NCBI GenBank assembly: GCA_903884535.1
Contig: CAISEZ010000047.1
Span: 1-48,492, forward strand
Length of the DNA stretch: 48,492 nucleotides
DNA from: an uncultured Verrucomicrobia subdivision 3 bacterium
Lineage (GTDB): Bacteria; Verrucomicrobiota; Verrucomicrobiia; Limisphaerales; UBA11358
Direction of reading: 5' to 3'
A program made the position numbers and the translations under genes. The notes beneath the pieces were generated by a model that was not told the origin of the DNA, did not search any database, and saw only the letters and a list, made by a program, of their open reading frames with translations. Positions 1 through 8,042 of the stretch are shown here, in pieces. Numbering within the stretch: position 1 is the stretch's first letter; each line of letters starts with the position of its first letter.

Positions 1-95
1 CAGTAATCACCAACCCCGAACTCCTGCGCATCGTAGAAATCCCGCGCCTGCTCGATGTCTTCGGCGGCCTCGGCCAAAACGACCACCTTTCTCAT
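1..95 (-). CDS. ParE/RelE-like toxin, N-terminal part only
   Basis: Only the first 31 codons are inside the window; the gene runs off the left edge. The visible residues start MRKVVVLAEAAEDIEQARDF and continue with YDAQEF. This is the usual opening of RelE/ParE-superfamily toxins: a first beta strand, then a helix with E-A-x-x-D-I-E-x-A-x-x-F-Y. The start ATG at 93-95 overlaps the stop of the upstream antitoxin gene (ATGA), so the pair is probably translationally coupled. ParE-type toxins act on gyrase and RelE types on ribosome-bound mRNA; the fragment is too short to tell which. The family assignment rests on the N-terminus and on the antitoxin neighbour. Confidence 0.65.
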   Translation of the reverse strand, partial: MRKVVVLAEAAEDIEQARDFYDAQEFGVGDY

Positions 96-310
96 GCGGC
101 GCGTTTGGCGAGACGCTTCTTGAGCTGGGCGACGGTGAGAAATTCTCCTTTGCCCGCCTCCACTTTGGCGAGGCGCCTGGCGAGAATTTTTTTGTGCCAC
201 GCCGGCGATTCCAATTTGTTTGGCTCGGCGGACATCGAACGCCAGAGCAACTCCATGGCCTGCAACTTTTCCGTGCGGCTCATCTGTTCGATTTCAAGCG
301 TTCCAATCAT
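92..310 (-). CDS. Antitoxin of the addiction-module component family (PF09720-like)
   Basis: Seventy-two residues starting MIGTLEIEQMSRTEKLQAME. The pattern is that of the PF09720/TIGR02574 antitoxin family: a helix with L-x-x-x-E-K-L-x-x-x-E-x-L-W, then S-P-A-W-H, a basic helix, and a Glu-Ala-Gly-Lys turn before the last helix. A longer reading from 364 is open, but the ATG at 308-310 overlaps the stop codon of the upstream DUF2442 gene (ATGA), which fixes this start well. Its own stop overlaps the toxin start in the same way. It should neutralise the ParE/RelE-like toxin encoded next to it and may autoregulate the operon. Confidence 0.75.
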   Translation of the reverse strand: MIGTLEIEQMSRTEKLQAMELLWRSMSAEPNKLESPAWHKKILARRLAKVEAGKGEFLTVAQLKKRLAKRAA

Positions 311-540
311 GCGGTTACAGTTTGATATACGGCGTCCGGGCAGATTTCGATTTCGTCCGTCCACGCAATCTGGCCGTGGTCGCCGACGTGGACGGTTTTG
401 AAAAACGCCTCATTCTGCAACGGCGCAAAAACGCCGCGCCCGACCGAATCGGACAAATCCACAATGCCGGTCACGCCGTCCGCGTAGTCCACGCGGATTT
501 TGTAACCGGGCAAAGCCGTAATGTTCACAGGCCGAATCAC
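307..540 (-). CDS. DUF2442 family protein
   Basis: Small protein whose core reads Y-K-I-R-V-x-Y-A-D-G-V-x-G-I-V-D-L-S, then G-R-G-V-F, and closes with W-x-D-E-I-E-I-C-P-D-A-V-Y. This strand-rich pattern is typical of DUF2442, a family of about 80 residues often found beside toxin-antitoxin genes. I chose the GTG at 538-540 because it gives the family length and clears the upstream membrane-protein gene. An ATG at 634-636 would add a 32-residue tail and overlap that gene by 65 bases, so the start is uncertain. The stop overlaps the antitoxin ATG. Its biochemical role is unknown. Confidence 0.65.
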   Translation of the reverse strand: MIRPVNITALPGYKIRVDYADGVTGIVDLSDSVGRGVFAPLQNEAFFKTVHVGDHGQIAWTDEIEICPDAVYQTVTA

Positions 541-571
541 GCTGCCAAAGTGCCACTGCGGAAATGAGGCG

Positions 572-979
572 TCAAGGTGTAGCTGGCTTGGTAAAATAAT
601 CACGCGCCTTTTTATCTTTGAAAAGTGAGATTGCAAACACAGCGGGCACAGAAAAGATTGGGTTCAACGGCAACAGCAACCATTCCCACCAAGCTGGCGT
701 GCTGAAAATTTCCATATAAAACATTTCCGCCACAACAATACTTGGAATTAAAATGACAATTACGGACATTATCCATTGTGACCGCCGAGCGCGCACACAG
801 GAATAAAAAATTCCAACAATACTAAAAAATAGGAAGCTGAAGAAAGTAATCCAGCCCTTTGGTGAAGCGGTGCGATGAGTTTCCCACATGATCCAAATAA
901 AAAACGTCGCATAAATCGCAAAAACAGTGCGATTCAATTGAACCACAAGCGGTGCGTTGATAATGGGCCAAATTTTCAT
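572..979 (-). CDS. Small integral membrane protein of unknown function
   Basis: I do not recognise this 135-residue protein. It has four hydrophobic stretches, at about residues 18-33, 42-60, 68-87 and 97-119, separated by short basic loops, and a basic C-terminus with a K-D-K-K stretch. That predicts a four-helix inner-membrane protein. The ATG at 977-979 lies 13 bases after the proC stop on the same strand, so it is probably co-transcribed with proC. Base composition is lower in GC and codon choice less biased than in proC, as often seen in accessory genes. Confidence 0.55.
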   Translation of the reverse strand: MKIWPIINAPLVVQLNRTVFAIYATFFIWIMWETHRTASPKGWITFFSFLFFSIVGIFYSCVRARRSQWIMSVIVILIPSIVVAEMFYMEIFSTPAWWEWLLLPLNPIFSVPAVFAISLFKDKKARDYFTKPATP

Positions 980-992
980 TGGCTTTCAGAAG

Positions 993-1808
993 TCATGCTT
1001 GTCCCAGCTTCTTCGATTTTTCCGTCGCGGCGCGGACGGCGCTGATTACGGTGGCGCGCAGCTTGCCTTTTTCCAGTTCGTGCAAACCTTCAATTGTCGT
1101 GCCGCCGGGACTCGTCACCTGATCCTTGAGCGCACCGGGATGCTGGCCGGTTTCCAGAACCATTTTTGCGCCACCCAAAACCGTCTGTGCGGCGAGCTTC
1201 GTTGCGATGTCACGCGGCAATCCGGCGGCCACGCCGCCGTCGCTCAACGCCTCGATGAATTGATAAACATACGCGGGACCGCTGCCGCTCAAGCCGGTCA
1301 CGGCGTCGAGCAGATTTTCTTTGACCTGCATCGCGACCCCGACGGCGGACAAAAGTTTTTTTGCCAGTTCGGCGTCAGCCGCGGTGGCGTGCTTGCCAAG
1401 CGCAAAACCGGCCGCGCCGGCACCGACCAGCGCGGGCGTATTGGGCATCACGCGGATGACGCGCGCGCCGGCGGGCAGCGCGGCTTCAAGCTTGGCCAGC
1501 GTCACGCCGGCGGCGATGGAAATGAGCAGATGGTTCTTGGTGAACGCGCCGGAAATTTCCGCGAGCGCGGCGGCCACCTGATCCGGCTTGGTGGCGAGGA
1601 TCAAAACCTTCGCGGCTTCGGCGGTTTCCAGATTGGACGTGACCGTTTTGGCGCAGGTCTCGGCGGCAAAATGTTTACGCGCGACGTCAAACGGATCGGC
1701 GGCGCAAAGCTGGTTTGCCTTGACGAATTTGGCGTTGATAAAACCACGGGCGAGCGCGGTGGCCATTTTGCCCGCGCCGAGAAAACCAATTTTTAATGGA
1801 GCTGCCAT
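993..1808 (-). CDS. proC: Pyrroline-5-carboxylate reductase
   Basis: A 271-residue protein, the normal length for ProC, which reduces 1-pyrroline-5-carboxylate to L-proline with NAD(P)H in the last step of proline synthesis. The N-terminus has the Rossmann motif I-G-F-L-G-A-G-K-M-A. Next comes a region with R-V-I-R-V-M-P-N-T-P-A, and the C-terminal dimerisation domain carries V-T-G-L-S-G-S-G-P-A-Y and D-Q-V-T-S-P-G-G-T-T. The frame stays open far upstream, but the added sequence is low-complexity and antisense to the Sel1 gene. The ATG at 1806-1808 directly precedes the conserved start and is clearly correct. The membrane-protein gene follows closely. Confidence 0.95.
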   Translation of the reverse strand: MAAPLKIGFLGAGKMATALARGFINAKFVKANQLCAADPFDVARKHFAAETCAKTVTSNLETAEAAKVLILATKPDQVAAALAEISGAFTKNHLLISIAAGVTLAKLEAALPAGARVIRVMPNTPALVGAGAAGFALGKHATAADAELAKKLLSAVGVAMQVKENLLDAVTGLSGSGPAYVYQFIEALSDGGVAAGLPRDIATKLAAQTVLGGAKMVLETGQHPGALKDQVTSPGGTTIEGLHELEKGKLRATVISAVRAATEKSKKLGQA

Positions 1809-1904
1809 GCGGCTTTTGTAGCAGGCGGCGGCGCGAATCGGAAGCTGAATTCGCAGCTTGAAATCAGCCGGATGGCCGGTAAGCTTTTGCGGCTCAGAAA
1901 AAAC

Positions 1905-2603
1905 ATGTCCACCCACCGCAAATCCTGGGATTCGTTTGAGCTGATGCGCACCGCGGCGAATGAAGGCGACGCGCAGGCGCAATGCTACCTCGGCGTCTGC
2001 TATCAAAACGGCCAGGGCGTGGAGCAAAATTACACCGAGGCGGTGAAATGGTTCAAGCGGTCTGCCGAGCAAAACGATCCGGTGGCGCAGTGTTATCTCG
2101 CGGTCTGTTACCTCAACGGCGCAGGCGTGCCGCAGGAATTTTCCGAGGCGGCCAAGTGGCTGCGCGAGGCCGCCGAGCAGGGCGATCCGGCGGCGCAATT
2201 CAACCTCGGCATGCTTTATGAAACCGGCCAGGGCGTGGCGCAAAATTACGCCGACGCCGTGCGGTGGTATCGCGAATCGGCGGAACGTGGCTATCCGGCG
2301 GCGCAATTCAATCTTGGGGTCTTTTACGAAACCGGCCAGGTGGTGCCGCAGGATTTCAAGCTGGCGGTGGAATGGTATCGCGCCGCCGCTGAGCAGGAGC
2401 TCGCGGATGCCCAATGCAATCTCGGCTTGTGTTACCAGACCGGCCGCGGAGTCGAGGAGAATTCCGCCGCCGCCGTGAAGTGGTTTATCAAAGCTGCCCG
2501 GCAGGGCAATAAAATGGCCCAGCACAATCTTGGTCTGCACTATGCCTCCATGGAAGCGGCGGAAGAGGCGGCCGCCGAAGCCGCCAAAAATAAATCGCGT
2601 TAA
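1905..2603 (+). CDS. Sel1-repeat (TPR-like) protein
   Basis: About 232 residues with no signal peptide. Five complete 36-residue Sel1-like repeats and a partial sixth run in tandem from about residue 20. Each has A-Q-x-x-L-G-x-x-Y-x-x-G-x-G-V, then A-V-x-W-x-x-x-A-A-E-Q-G. Such helical solenoids are scaffolds for protein-protein contacts; no enzymatic domain is present. An alternative ATG at 1872 would add 11 residues; the ATG at 1905 leads straight into the fold and is preferred. The C-terminus is an Ala/Glu-rich helix. It points toward trpD on the other strand with only 3 bases between them. The binding partner cannot be told from the sequence. Confidence 0.8.
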   Translation: MSTHRKSWDSFELMRTAANEGDAQAQCYLGVCYQNGQGVEQNYTEAVKWFKRSAEQNDPVAQCYLAVCYLNGAGVPQEFSEAAKWLREAAEQGDPAAQFNLGMLYETGQGVAQNYADAVRWYRESAERGYPAAQFNLGVFYETGQVVPQDFKLAVEWYRAAAEQELADAQCNLGLCYQTGRGVEENSAAAVKWFIKAARQGNKMAQHNLGLHYASMEAAEEAAAEAAKNKSR

Positions 2604-2606
2604 AAG

Positions 2607-3662
2607 TTAACTCGCGAGTTCCGTGAGCTTCGCTTGGGCCGCGCCGGCATCAATCGTCTCCGCCGACAGTTCCCAGCCTTCGATCAGTGATTTGGTTTTT
2701 CCCGCGACGAATAAAGCCGCGCCGGCATTGAGCAGCACCGCGTCGCGCTTCGGTCCGCGATCCGCGCCGCGCAAAATCTTCCGGGTGATTTCCGCGTTTC
2801 GAAATTTGTCGCCACCGAGCAGATCGGCCAGCGTCGCGGGCTGCAACGGAAAATTCTCCAACGCCAAACTGGAAGCCGTGAAGCCGCGCTCGTGATAAAA
2901 CTCGGCGACAAAGTTTTCGCCGAGCGTGGATAGTTCGTCCAGGGAATTTTCGATTTTCGATTGCTGGTTTTCGACTTTTCCCGTCACCACCATGCCGCGG
3001 CGGACACCGAGCGTTTGCAGCACTTTGGCCAGCGGCTCACACAGTTCGGCGCGCGGCACGCCGACCAGCATGGCGGACGGCCGCGCGGGATTCAGCAGCG
3101 GACCGAGGAAATTAAAAATCGTCCGCTGGCCGCGCTCGGCGCACAGCTTGCGCGCCGGGGCGATGTGCTTGAACGCCGGATGGAAATTCGGCGCGAAGAA
3201 AAAGGCGAAGTTTTTTTCCTGCAATGAACGCGCGGCTTCGGCCGGTGTCAGATCAATCCGAATGCCGAGCGCCTCGAGCACGTCCGCGCTGCCGGACTGC
3301 GACGTGACGGCGCGGTTGCCGTGCTTGGCCACGGCCACGCCGGCGGCCGCGCAGACGATCGCGCTGGTCGTGGAGATGTTAAACGTGCCCAGCCGGTCGC
3401 CGCCGGTGCCGACGATGTCGAGAATTTCCCGCGACTCGCGCCAGTTTTGTTCCAGCGGCAGCGGCACGGATTTTTTGTGCAGCGCGCGGGCGAACGCGGC
3501 GATTTCATCCGGCGACTCGCCTTTTTGCGCGAGGGCGATGAGAAATTCCGCCTTGCTGGCGGCGGGGATTTTTTCATCCGCGAGCAGTTCGACGGCGGCA
3601 TGAACCTGCGTCTCGTCGAGCGTTTGGGCGGCGGCGAGTTGTTTTACGAGCGGTGCGAGCAC
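2607..3662 (-). CDS. trpD: Anthranilate phosphoribosyltransferase
   Basis: 351 residues. TrpD transfers phosphoribose from PRPP to anthranilate in tryptophan synthesis. The phosphate-binding G-T-G-G-D is at residues 85-89, followed by S-T-T-S-A. K-H-G-N-R is at 113-117, N-F-L-G-P-L-L-N-P-A at about 184-193 and the metal-binding L-D-E-L-S-T at 241-246. Just before D-E-L-S an extra stretch of about 12 residues (229-240, with Q-Q-S-K-I-E-N-S) is encoded by A/T-rich repeat words and breaks an otherwise standard loop. No other trp gene is nearby. It is divergent from the efflux adaptor gene, with 106 bases between the starts. Confidence 0.95.
   Translation of the reverse strand: MLAPLVKQLAAAQTLDETQVHAAVELLADEKIPAASKAEFLIALAQKGESPDEIAAFARALHKKSVPLPLEQNWRESREILDIVGTGGDRLGTFNISTTSAIVCAAAGVAVAKHGNRAVTSQSGSADVLEALGIRIDLTPAEAARSLQEKNFAFFFAPNFHPAFKHIAPARKLCAERGQRTIFNFLGPLLNPARPSAMLVGVPRAELCEPLAKVLQTLGVRRGMVVTGKVENQQSKIENSLDELSTLGENFVAEFYHERGFTASSLALENFPLQPATLADLLGGDKFRNAEITRKILRGADRGPKRDAVLLNAGAALFVAGKTKSLIEGWELSAETIDAGAAQAKLTELAS
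2943..2978 (-). repeat. In-frame repeat-word insertion in trpD
   Basis: The + strand here is built from the word ATTTTCGATT/GGTTTTCGACT repeated with small changes. It encodes residues 229-240 of TrpD, a segment absent from the normal loop before D-E-L-S-T. The insertion is in frame. Confidence 0.6.
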
Positions 3663-3768
3663 GCGCGGATTTTACGCCGTGGCGCAAAAGGCACAAACTG
3701 AATTTGCAGTTCAGGCAGAATTTATCGTAACTTATGCTTTCCGGTCGGAGTCTCTATTAACGAATTTT

Positions 3769-5040
3769 ATGGCAGAAAAAACTCGCAGCGGTTGGTGGAA
3801 GTGGATTTTGATTGTCGCGGTCCTCGCGGCGTTGATGGGCGGTTATTTTTATTTCCGGCACGGGCGCACGCCGCCGATCACCTACAACACGACGACCGTG
3901 GCGCGCGGCGAGCTGACCAAGCTCGTCACGGCGACGGGCACCCTGAATCCCGTGGTGAATGTGACGGTGGGCAGCCAGGTTTCCGGCCGCATCAGCAAGC
4001 TCAACGTGGATTTCAACTCGGCGGTGACCAAGGGCCAGATCATCGCGGAGATTGACCCGGCGACCTACCAGGCCGCGGTCGAGCAAAGCACCGCCGATCT
4101 GGCCAACGCGCGGGCGAATCTGGAATTGCAGCGGGTTCAGGCGGACCGCAGCAGCGAGCTGTTCACGAACAAATTGATTTCCGGTTCCGATTACGACACC
4201 GCCATCGCCACGCTCCACGAAGCGGAGGCGATGGTGAAAATCAAGCAGGCCTCGCTGAACAATTCGCTGGTGAACCTCAATTACTGCAAAATCGTCGCGC
4301 CGGTGGACGGCGTGGTGATTTCGCGCGCGGTGGAACTGGGGCAGACCGTGGCTTCCAGTTTTAATACGCCGACCATTTTTCAAATCGCGAACGACCTGAC
4401 GAAAATGCAGATTGATTCGGCCGTGGCGGAAGCGGATGTCGGCGGCATTCTGGAAGGGCAGACCGTGGATTTCACCGTGGACGCCTATCCGGAACGGACT
4501 TTTCACGGTTCAGTGGTTCAGGTGCGCAACTCGCCGACGACGGTGAACAACGTCGTCACTTACGATTGCGTGATCGGCGTGACTAACGCGGATTACAAAT
4601 TGAAACCGGGCATGACAGCGAATGTCTCCATTGTGGTCGCCCAACGCGAAGATGCGTTGACCATTCCGAACGGCGCGCTGCGTTTCCGGGTGCCGGAAGG
4701 TGCCGTGGTGCTGACCAATGCCACGGCAGCAGTCGCCGCGCCGACAACCAACACCGGCGGCGGCAAGGTTGCCGGCGGGCCGGGCGGCCATCGCGGCGGC
4801 GGACGCGGACGCGGCGACCGTCCAGCGGCCCACACGGTTTATGTGCTGGCGGGCGAAGGCGAGGACGCGAAGCTGCAGGCGGTGCAGATCAAGACCGGCA
4901 TCACCGACGGCATTTCGACCGAAGTGGTTTCGGGGCTGGATGAAGGTGCGAAGGTCGTGACCGGAACAATTTCAACCGGCACGGCGGCGACTCCGCCGGC
5001 CAATCCATTCGGTGGCGGGGGTTTCCCGCGCGGTCGTTGA
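3769..5040 (+). CDS. MacA-like periplasmic adaptor (membrane fusion protein)
   Basis: 423 residues: a short cytoplasmic tail, one membrane helix at about residues 10-29, then a periplasmic HlyD/RND-type adaptor. The barrel-sandwich halves are visible as V-S-G-R-I-S-K-L-N-V-D-F-N-S-A-V-T-K-G-Q and V-A-P-V-D-G-V-V-I-S, with a helical hairpin between them (about 105-175). A C-terminal domain contains a Gly/Arg-rich insertion (G-G-H-R-G-G-G-R-G-R-G) near residue 340. A longer reading from 3679 exists, but the ATG at 3769 sits just before the membrane anchor. It heads a three-gene operon with an ABC ATPase and a MacB-like permease, which together should form a MacAB-type exporter. The substrate is unknown. 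Confidence 0.9.
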   Translation: MAEKTRSGWWKWILIVAVLAALMGGYFYFRHGRTPPITYNTTTVARGELTKLVTATGTLNPVVNVTVGSQVSGRISKLNVDFNSAVTKGQIIAEIDPATYQAAVEQSTADLANARANLELQRVQADRSSELFTNKLISGSDYDTAIATLHEAEAMVKIKQASLNNSLVNLNYCKIVAPVDGVVISRAVELGQTVASSFNTPTIFQIANDLTKMQIDSAVAEADVGGILEGQTVDFTVDAYPERTFHGSVVQVRNSPTTVNNVVTYDCVIGVTNADYKLKPGMTANVSIVVAQREDALTIPNGALRFRVPEGAVVLTNATAAVAAPTTNTGGGKVAGGPGGHRGGGRGRGDRPAAHTVYVLAGEGEDAKLQAVQIKTGITDGISTEVVSGLDEGAKVVTGTISTGTAATPPANPFGGGGFPRGR

Positions 5041-5059
5041 TTTGATTTTAAAATATTTC

Positions 5060-5827
5060 GTGCAGACAAACCCCGTCATCAAGCTCGACGCCATCCAGAA
5101 GACGTATCACACCGGTGAGGTGGACGTCCACGCGGTGCGCGGCATCACGCTGAATATTTTCCCCGGCGAATTCGTGGCCATCATGGGCTCGAGCGGCTCC
5201 GGCAAAAGCACGCTGATGAACATGATCGGCGCGCTCGACCGGCCGACCGGCGGGCATTATTGGCTGGACGGCATTGATGTTTCCACGCTTGACCGCGATG
5301 CGCTCGCCGATGTGCGCAACGAAAAAATCGGGTTCGTTTTCCAGGGCTTTAATCTGCTCTCGCGCACTTCCGCGCTGGAAAATGTCGAGATGCCGATGCA
5401 ATACAACCGGCAGCGCATTCATTCGCACGAGCAACGCACGCGCGCCCAGCAGTCGCTCGAACTCGTCGGCCTCGGCCCGCGTGCCGACCATCACCCCAAC
5501 CAGCTTTCCGGCGGCCAGCAGCAGCGCGTCGCTATCGCCCGCGCCTTGGTGAACAAACCGTCGCTGCTACTCGCGGACGAGCCGACCGGCAACCTCGATA
5601 GCCAGACGAGCATCGAAATCATGGGCGTGTTCCAGAAATTGAACGACCAGGGCATCACCATCATCATGGTCACGCACGAACTGGACGTGGCGCGGTTCAC
5701 CAAACGCATGGTCATTTTACGCGACGGAAAAATTTTGACCGATGAGGCGGTGCAAAACCGTTCCGTGGCGGACAAAGAATTGCAACGGCTGCGGCAGGAA
5801 CAACAGGCGGTCAAGCTAGCGTCATGA
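5060..5827 (+). CDS. ABC transporter ATPase, MacB/LolD type
   Basis: About 255 residues. Walker A is G-S-S-G-S-G-K-S-T (about 43-51). The Q-loop is F-V-F-Q-G-F-N-L-L, the signature [15 protein letters not shown], Walker [13 protein letters not shown], and the switch histidine is in M-V-T-H-E. These features match the MacB/LolD group of ATPases that drive mechanotransmission permeases. The GTG at 5060 is the most likely start; the upstream ATG at 5012 would overlap the adaptor gene by 29 bases. A C-terminal extension (about 225-255) rich in Gln/Arg/Glu is likely helical. The stop overlaps the permease ATG (ATGA), so the subunits are coupled. Confidence 0.9.
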   Translation: MQTNPVIKLDAIQKTYHTGEVDVHAVRGITLNIFPGEFVAIMGSSGSGKSTLMNMIGALDRPTGGHYWLDGIDVSTLDRDALADVRNEKIGFVFQGFNLLSRTSALENVEMPMQYNRQRIHSHEQRTRAQQSLELVGLGPRADHHPNQLSGGQQQRVAIARALVNKPSLLLADEPTGNLDSQTSIEIMGVFQKLNDQGITIIMVTHELDVARFTKRMVILRDGKILTDEAVQNRSVADKELQRLRQEQQAVKLAS

Positions 5828-7029
5828 GAATCATCGCCTCGCTCAAAATCGCCAGCCGCGCGCTGCGCCGGAACAAAATGCGTTCGCTGCTCACGATGCT
5901 CGGCGTCATCATCGGCGTCGGCGCGGTGATCGGCGCGGTGAGTTTGACCAGCGGCGCAACCAAACAGGTCGAAGACCAGGTCAGCAACCTCGGCGAAAAT
6001 GTGATCACGGTTTTTTCCGGCAATTTCACGACCGGCGGTATGCGCGGCGGCTGGGGCAGCGCGCCGACGTTGACGCTGGAGGACACCGCCGCGATCCGGC
6101 TGCTGCCGCATGTCGTTGCTATCAGCCCCGAAGTGCGCGACCGCGCACAGGTGCTGGCTAACGGCCTGAATTGGAACACGCAGGTGCTCGGCGAATCGCC
6201 GGATTATCCGCAGATTCGCAATTGGGACATCGCCAGCGGCTCGATGTTTTCGGATCAGGATGTGCGCACGCTTGCCAAAGCCGCCGTCATTGGCAAGACC
6301 GTCGCCGACCAATTGTTTCCGAATGAAAATCCTGTCGGGCTGACCATCCGTATCCGTAATCTGCCATTTCAAATCGTGGGCGTGCTGGCCGCCAAAGGTT
6401 TTAATCTGTTCGGCCAGGATCAGGACGACGTGGTGATTGTGCCATATTCCAGCCACATGCACCGTATCACGACGCGGACGTTCGTCAATTCCATCCAGGT
6501 GCAGGCCGAGAACGACAAGGTGATCAGCCTCGTGCAGCAGGAAATCACCGACCTGCTGCTCGCGCGGCATCGCAGCAAGGAACAGGATTTCACGGTGCGC
6601 AGCCAGCTCGAACTGATGCAGACCGTCACGGCTACCTCGCGTGCGATGGGTTTTCTGCTTGCCGGCGTGGCGGCGGTGTCACTCGTTGTCGGCGGCATCG
6701 GCATCATGAACATCATGCTGGTCAGCGTCACCGAGCGGACACGCGAAATCGGCATCCGCATGGCGGTGGGTGCGCGGGCGGCGGACATTCTGGTGCAATT
6801 TTTGATTGAGGCCGTCACGTTGAGCGCGATTGGCGGCGCAATCGGCATCGCCGGGGGCGTCGGGTTTTCCCGGCTGGTCGCTTACCTCAAGGATATGCCG
6901 ACCGTCACCCCTGTCATCTGGATTGTCATCGCGGTGGTTTCCAGCGCGGTCATCGGCATCATCTCCGGATTTTATCCTGCGTGGAAAGCGTCCAAGCTCG
7001 ACCCGATTGACGCTTTGCGCTACGAATAG
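5824..7029 (+). CDS. MacB-like ABC transporter permease
   Basis: 401 residues with MacB topology. One membrane helix lies near the N-terminus (about 20-42, with [15 protein letters not shown]), followed by a large periplasmic MacB core domain (about 45-270). Three C-terminal helices include the typical [23 protein letters not shown] motif of FtsX-like permeases. The ATPase is a separate protein in this operon, unlike E. coli MacB, where both are fused. The gene ends 3 bases before the sua5 GTG, so read-through into sua5 is likely. Confidence 0.9.
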   Translation: MRIIASLKIASRALRRNKMRSLLTMLGVIIGVGAVIGAVSLTSGATKQVEDQVSNLGENVITVFSGNFTTGGMRGGWGSAPTLTLEDTAAIRLLPHVVAISPEVRDRAQVLANGLNWNTQVLGESPDYPQIRNWDIASGSMFSDQDVRTLAKAAVIGKTVADQLFPNENPVGLTIRIRNLPFQIVGVLAAKGFNLFGQDQDDVVIVPYSSHMHRITTRTFVNSIQVQAENDKVISLVQQEITDLLLARHRSKEQDFTVRSQLELMQTVTATSRAMGFLLAGVAAVSLVVGGIGIMNIMLVSVTERTREIGIRMAVGARAADILVQFLIEAVTLSAIGGAIGIAGGVGFSRLVAYLKDMPTVTPVIWIVIAVVSSAVIGIISGFYPAWKASKLDPIDALRYE

Positions 7030-7032
7030 CGC

Positions 7033-8040
7033 GTGACCGCTGAAATCCTTTCAACCCACACGCCGGCGCTGTTTCAACAAGCCGTGCGCCGCGCGGCGGA
7101 ATTGTTGCGCGCGGGCGAAGTCGTGGCGCTGCCGACGGAAACGGTTTACGGATTGGCGGCAAATGCGCTGGACGAAAACGCCGTCGCCAAAATTTTCGAG
7201 ATCAAAGGCCGGCCGGCGCACAATCCCATCATCGTCCACGTCGCCGGCAATGAGATGGCGAAACGCTGCGTCCAAAACTTTTCCACGGCTGCAGAGAAAT
7301 TTTCAAAATCCTTCTGGCCCGGCCCGCTGACTTTGGTGCTGCCGCGCGCGGAAACCATTCCCGACAACGTCACCGCCGGCGGCGCGACGGTGGGCGTGCG
7401 CTGGCCCAGCCATCCGTTCATCCAGGCGGTGATCCGCGAATGCAGTTTTCCGCTGGCCGCGCCGAGCGCGAATTTGTCCAACCAGATTTCGCCGACGAAC
7501 GCGGCGCATGTCCGCGCGCAGCTCGGCGGGAAAATCCCGCTGATCGTGGACGGCGGCCAGTCGCAAGTCGGGATCGAGTCCACAGTTTTGGATTTGACGG
7601 TGTCGCCGCCAAGAATTTTGCGGCCGGGGATGATTCACGCCGAATCGCTCGCCGCCGTGGCAGGGGAAATTTCAAATTTCAAATTTCAAATTTCAAATTC
7701 CGCTTTGCGCAGTCCCGGCCTGCTGGAAAAACATTATTCACCGAAAGCCAAGCTCGTGGTTCTGGTTTGGCAGAACGACACCGATTTGCAATCGCAAATT
7801 CGAAATTCAAAATTTGAAACCCGAAATTGCTTCGTCATCGCCCACACCAAAATTCCCGCCGGATTTCCCGCGGAAAATGTGAGTGTGATCCCGCACGATG
7901 CGGAGGCGTTTGCACGGGCGCTTTACGCGGAACTGCACCGGTGCGACGCGGCGGGCGCAAAATTAATTGTGGTCGAAGCCCTGCCCGAATCGCCGGAATG
8001 GTCGGGCATCGCGGACCGGCTGCGGCGCGCGGCGGCCTGA
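7033..8040 (+). CDS. sua5: Threonylcarbamoyl-AMP synthase, long Sua5 form
   Basis: 335 residues from a GTG start. It makes threonylcarbamoyl-AMP from threonine, bicarbonate and ATP for the t6A37 modification of ANN-decoding tRNAs. The YrdC domain spans about residues 13-200, with P-T-E-T-V-Y-G-L, K-G-R-P-A-H-N-P and S-A-N-L-S-N. A C-terminal Sua5 domain begins with S-P-G-L-L-E-K-H-Y-S-P-K-A. Two in-frame A/T-rich repeat insertions add residues of the N-F-K-F-Q-I-S-N type: one at about 212-223 in the linker between domains and one at about 252-266 inside the Sua5 domain. Catalytic residues look intact. It follows the efflux permease by 3 bases. Confidence 0.9.
   Translation: MTAEILSTHTPALFQQAVRRAAELLRAGEVVALPTETVYGLAANALDENAVAKIFEIKGRPAHNPIIVHVAGNEMAKRCVQNFSTAAEKFSKSFWPGPLTLVLPRAETIPDNVTAGGATVGVRWPSHPFIQAVIRECSFPLAAPSANLSNQISPTNAAHVRAQLGGKIPLIVDGGQSQVGIESTVLDLTVSPPRILRPGMIHAESLAAVAGEISNFKFQISNSALRSPGLLEKHYSPKAKLVVLVWQNDTDLQSQIRNSKFETRNCFVIAHTKIPAGFPAENVSVIPHDAEAFARALYAELHRCDAAGAKLIVVEALPESPEWSGIADRLRRAAA
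7666..7702 (+). repeat. In-frame heptamer repeat (ATTTCAA x4) in sua5, linker copy
   Basis: Four perfect tandem copies of the heptamer ATTTCAA occupy 7669-7696, followed by a degenerate copy. They encode I-S-N-F-K-F-Q-I-S-N, between the YrdC and Sua5 domains. The frame stays open on both sides. Confidence 0.85.
7786..7830 (+). repeat. Second in-frame A/T-rich repeat in sua5
   Basis: Degenerate AAATTC/GAAATT words encode Q-S-Q-I-R-N-S-K-F-E-T-R-N, inside the C-terminal Sua5 domain. It lies about 85 bases after the first copy and contains a short inverted pair (AAATTCGAAATT and AAAATTTGAAA). Confidence 0.65.
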
Positions 8041-8042
8041 TT

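Noticed and set aside
1809..2540. N-terminal extension of proC (open frame antisense to the Sel1 gene)
   Set aside because: It is a mirror of the Sel1 repeats on the other strand; the conserved ProC start lies exactly at 1806-1808.
7669..7696. Tandem ATTTCAA array as a CRISPR or simple microsatellite
   Set aside because: Units are 7 bases without spacers, so not CRISPR; related degenerate words inside other genes and gaps argue for a dispersed element family rather than an isolated slippage tract.
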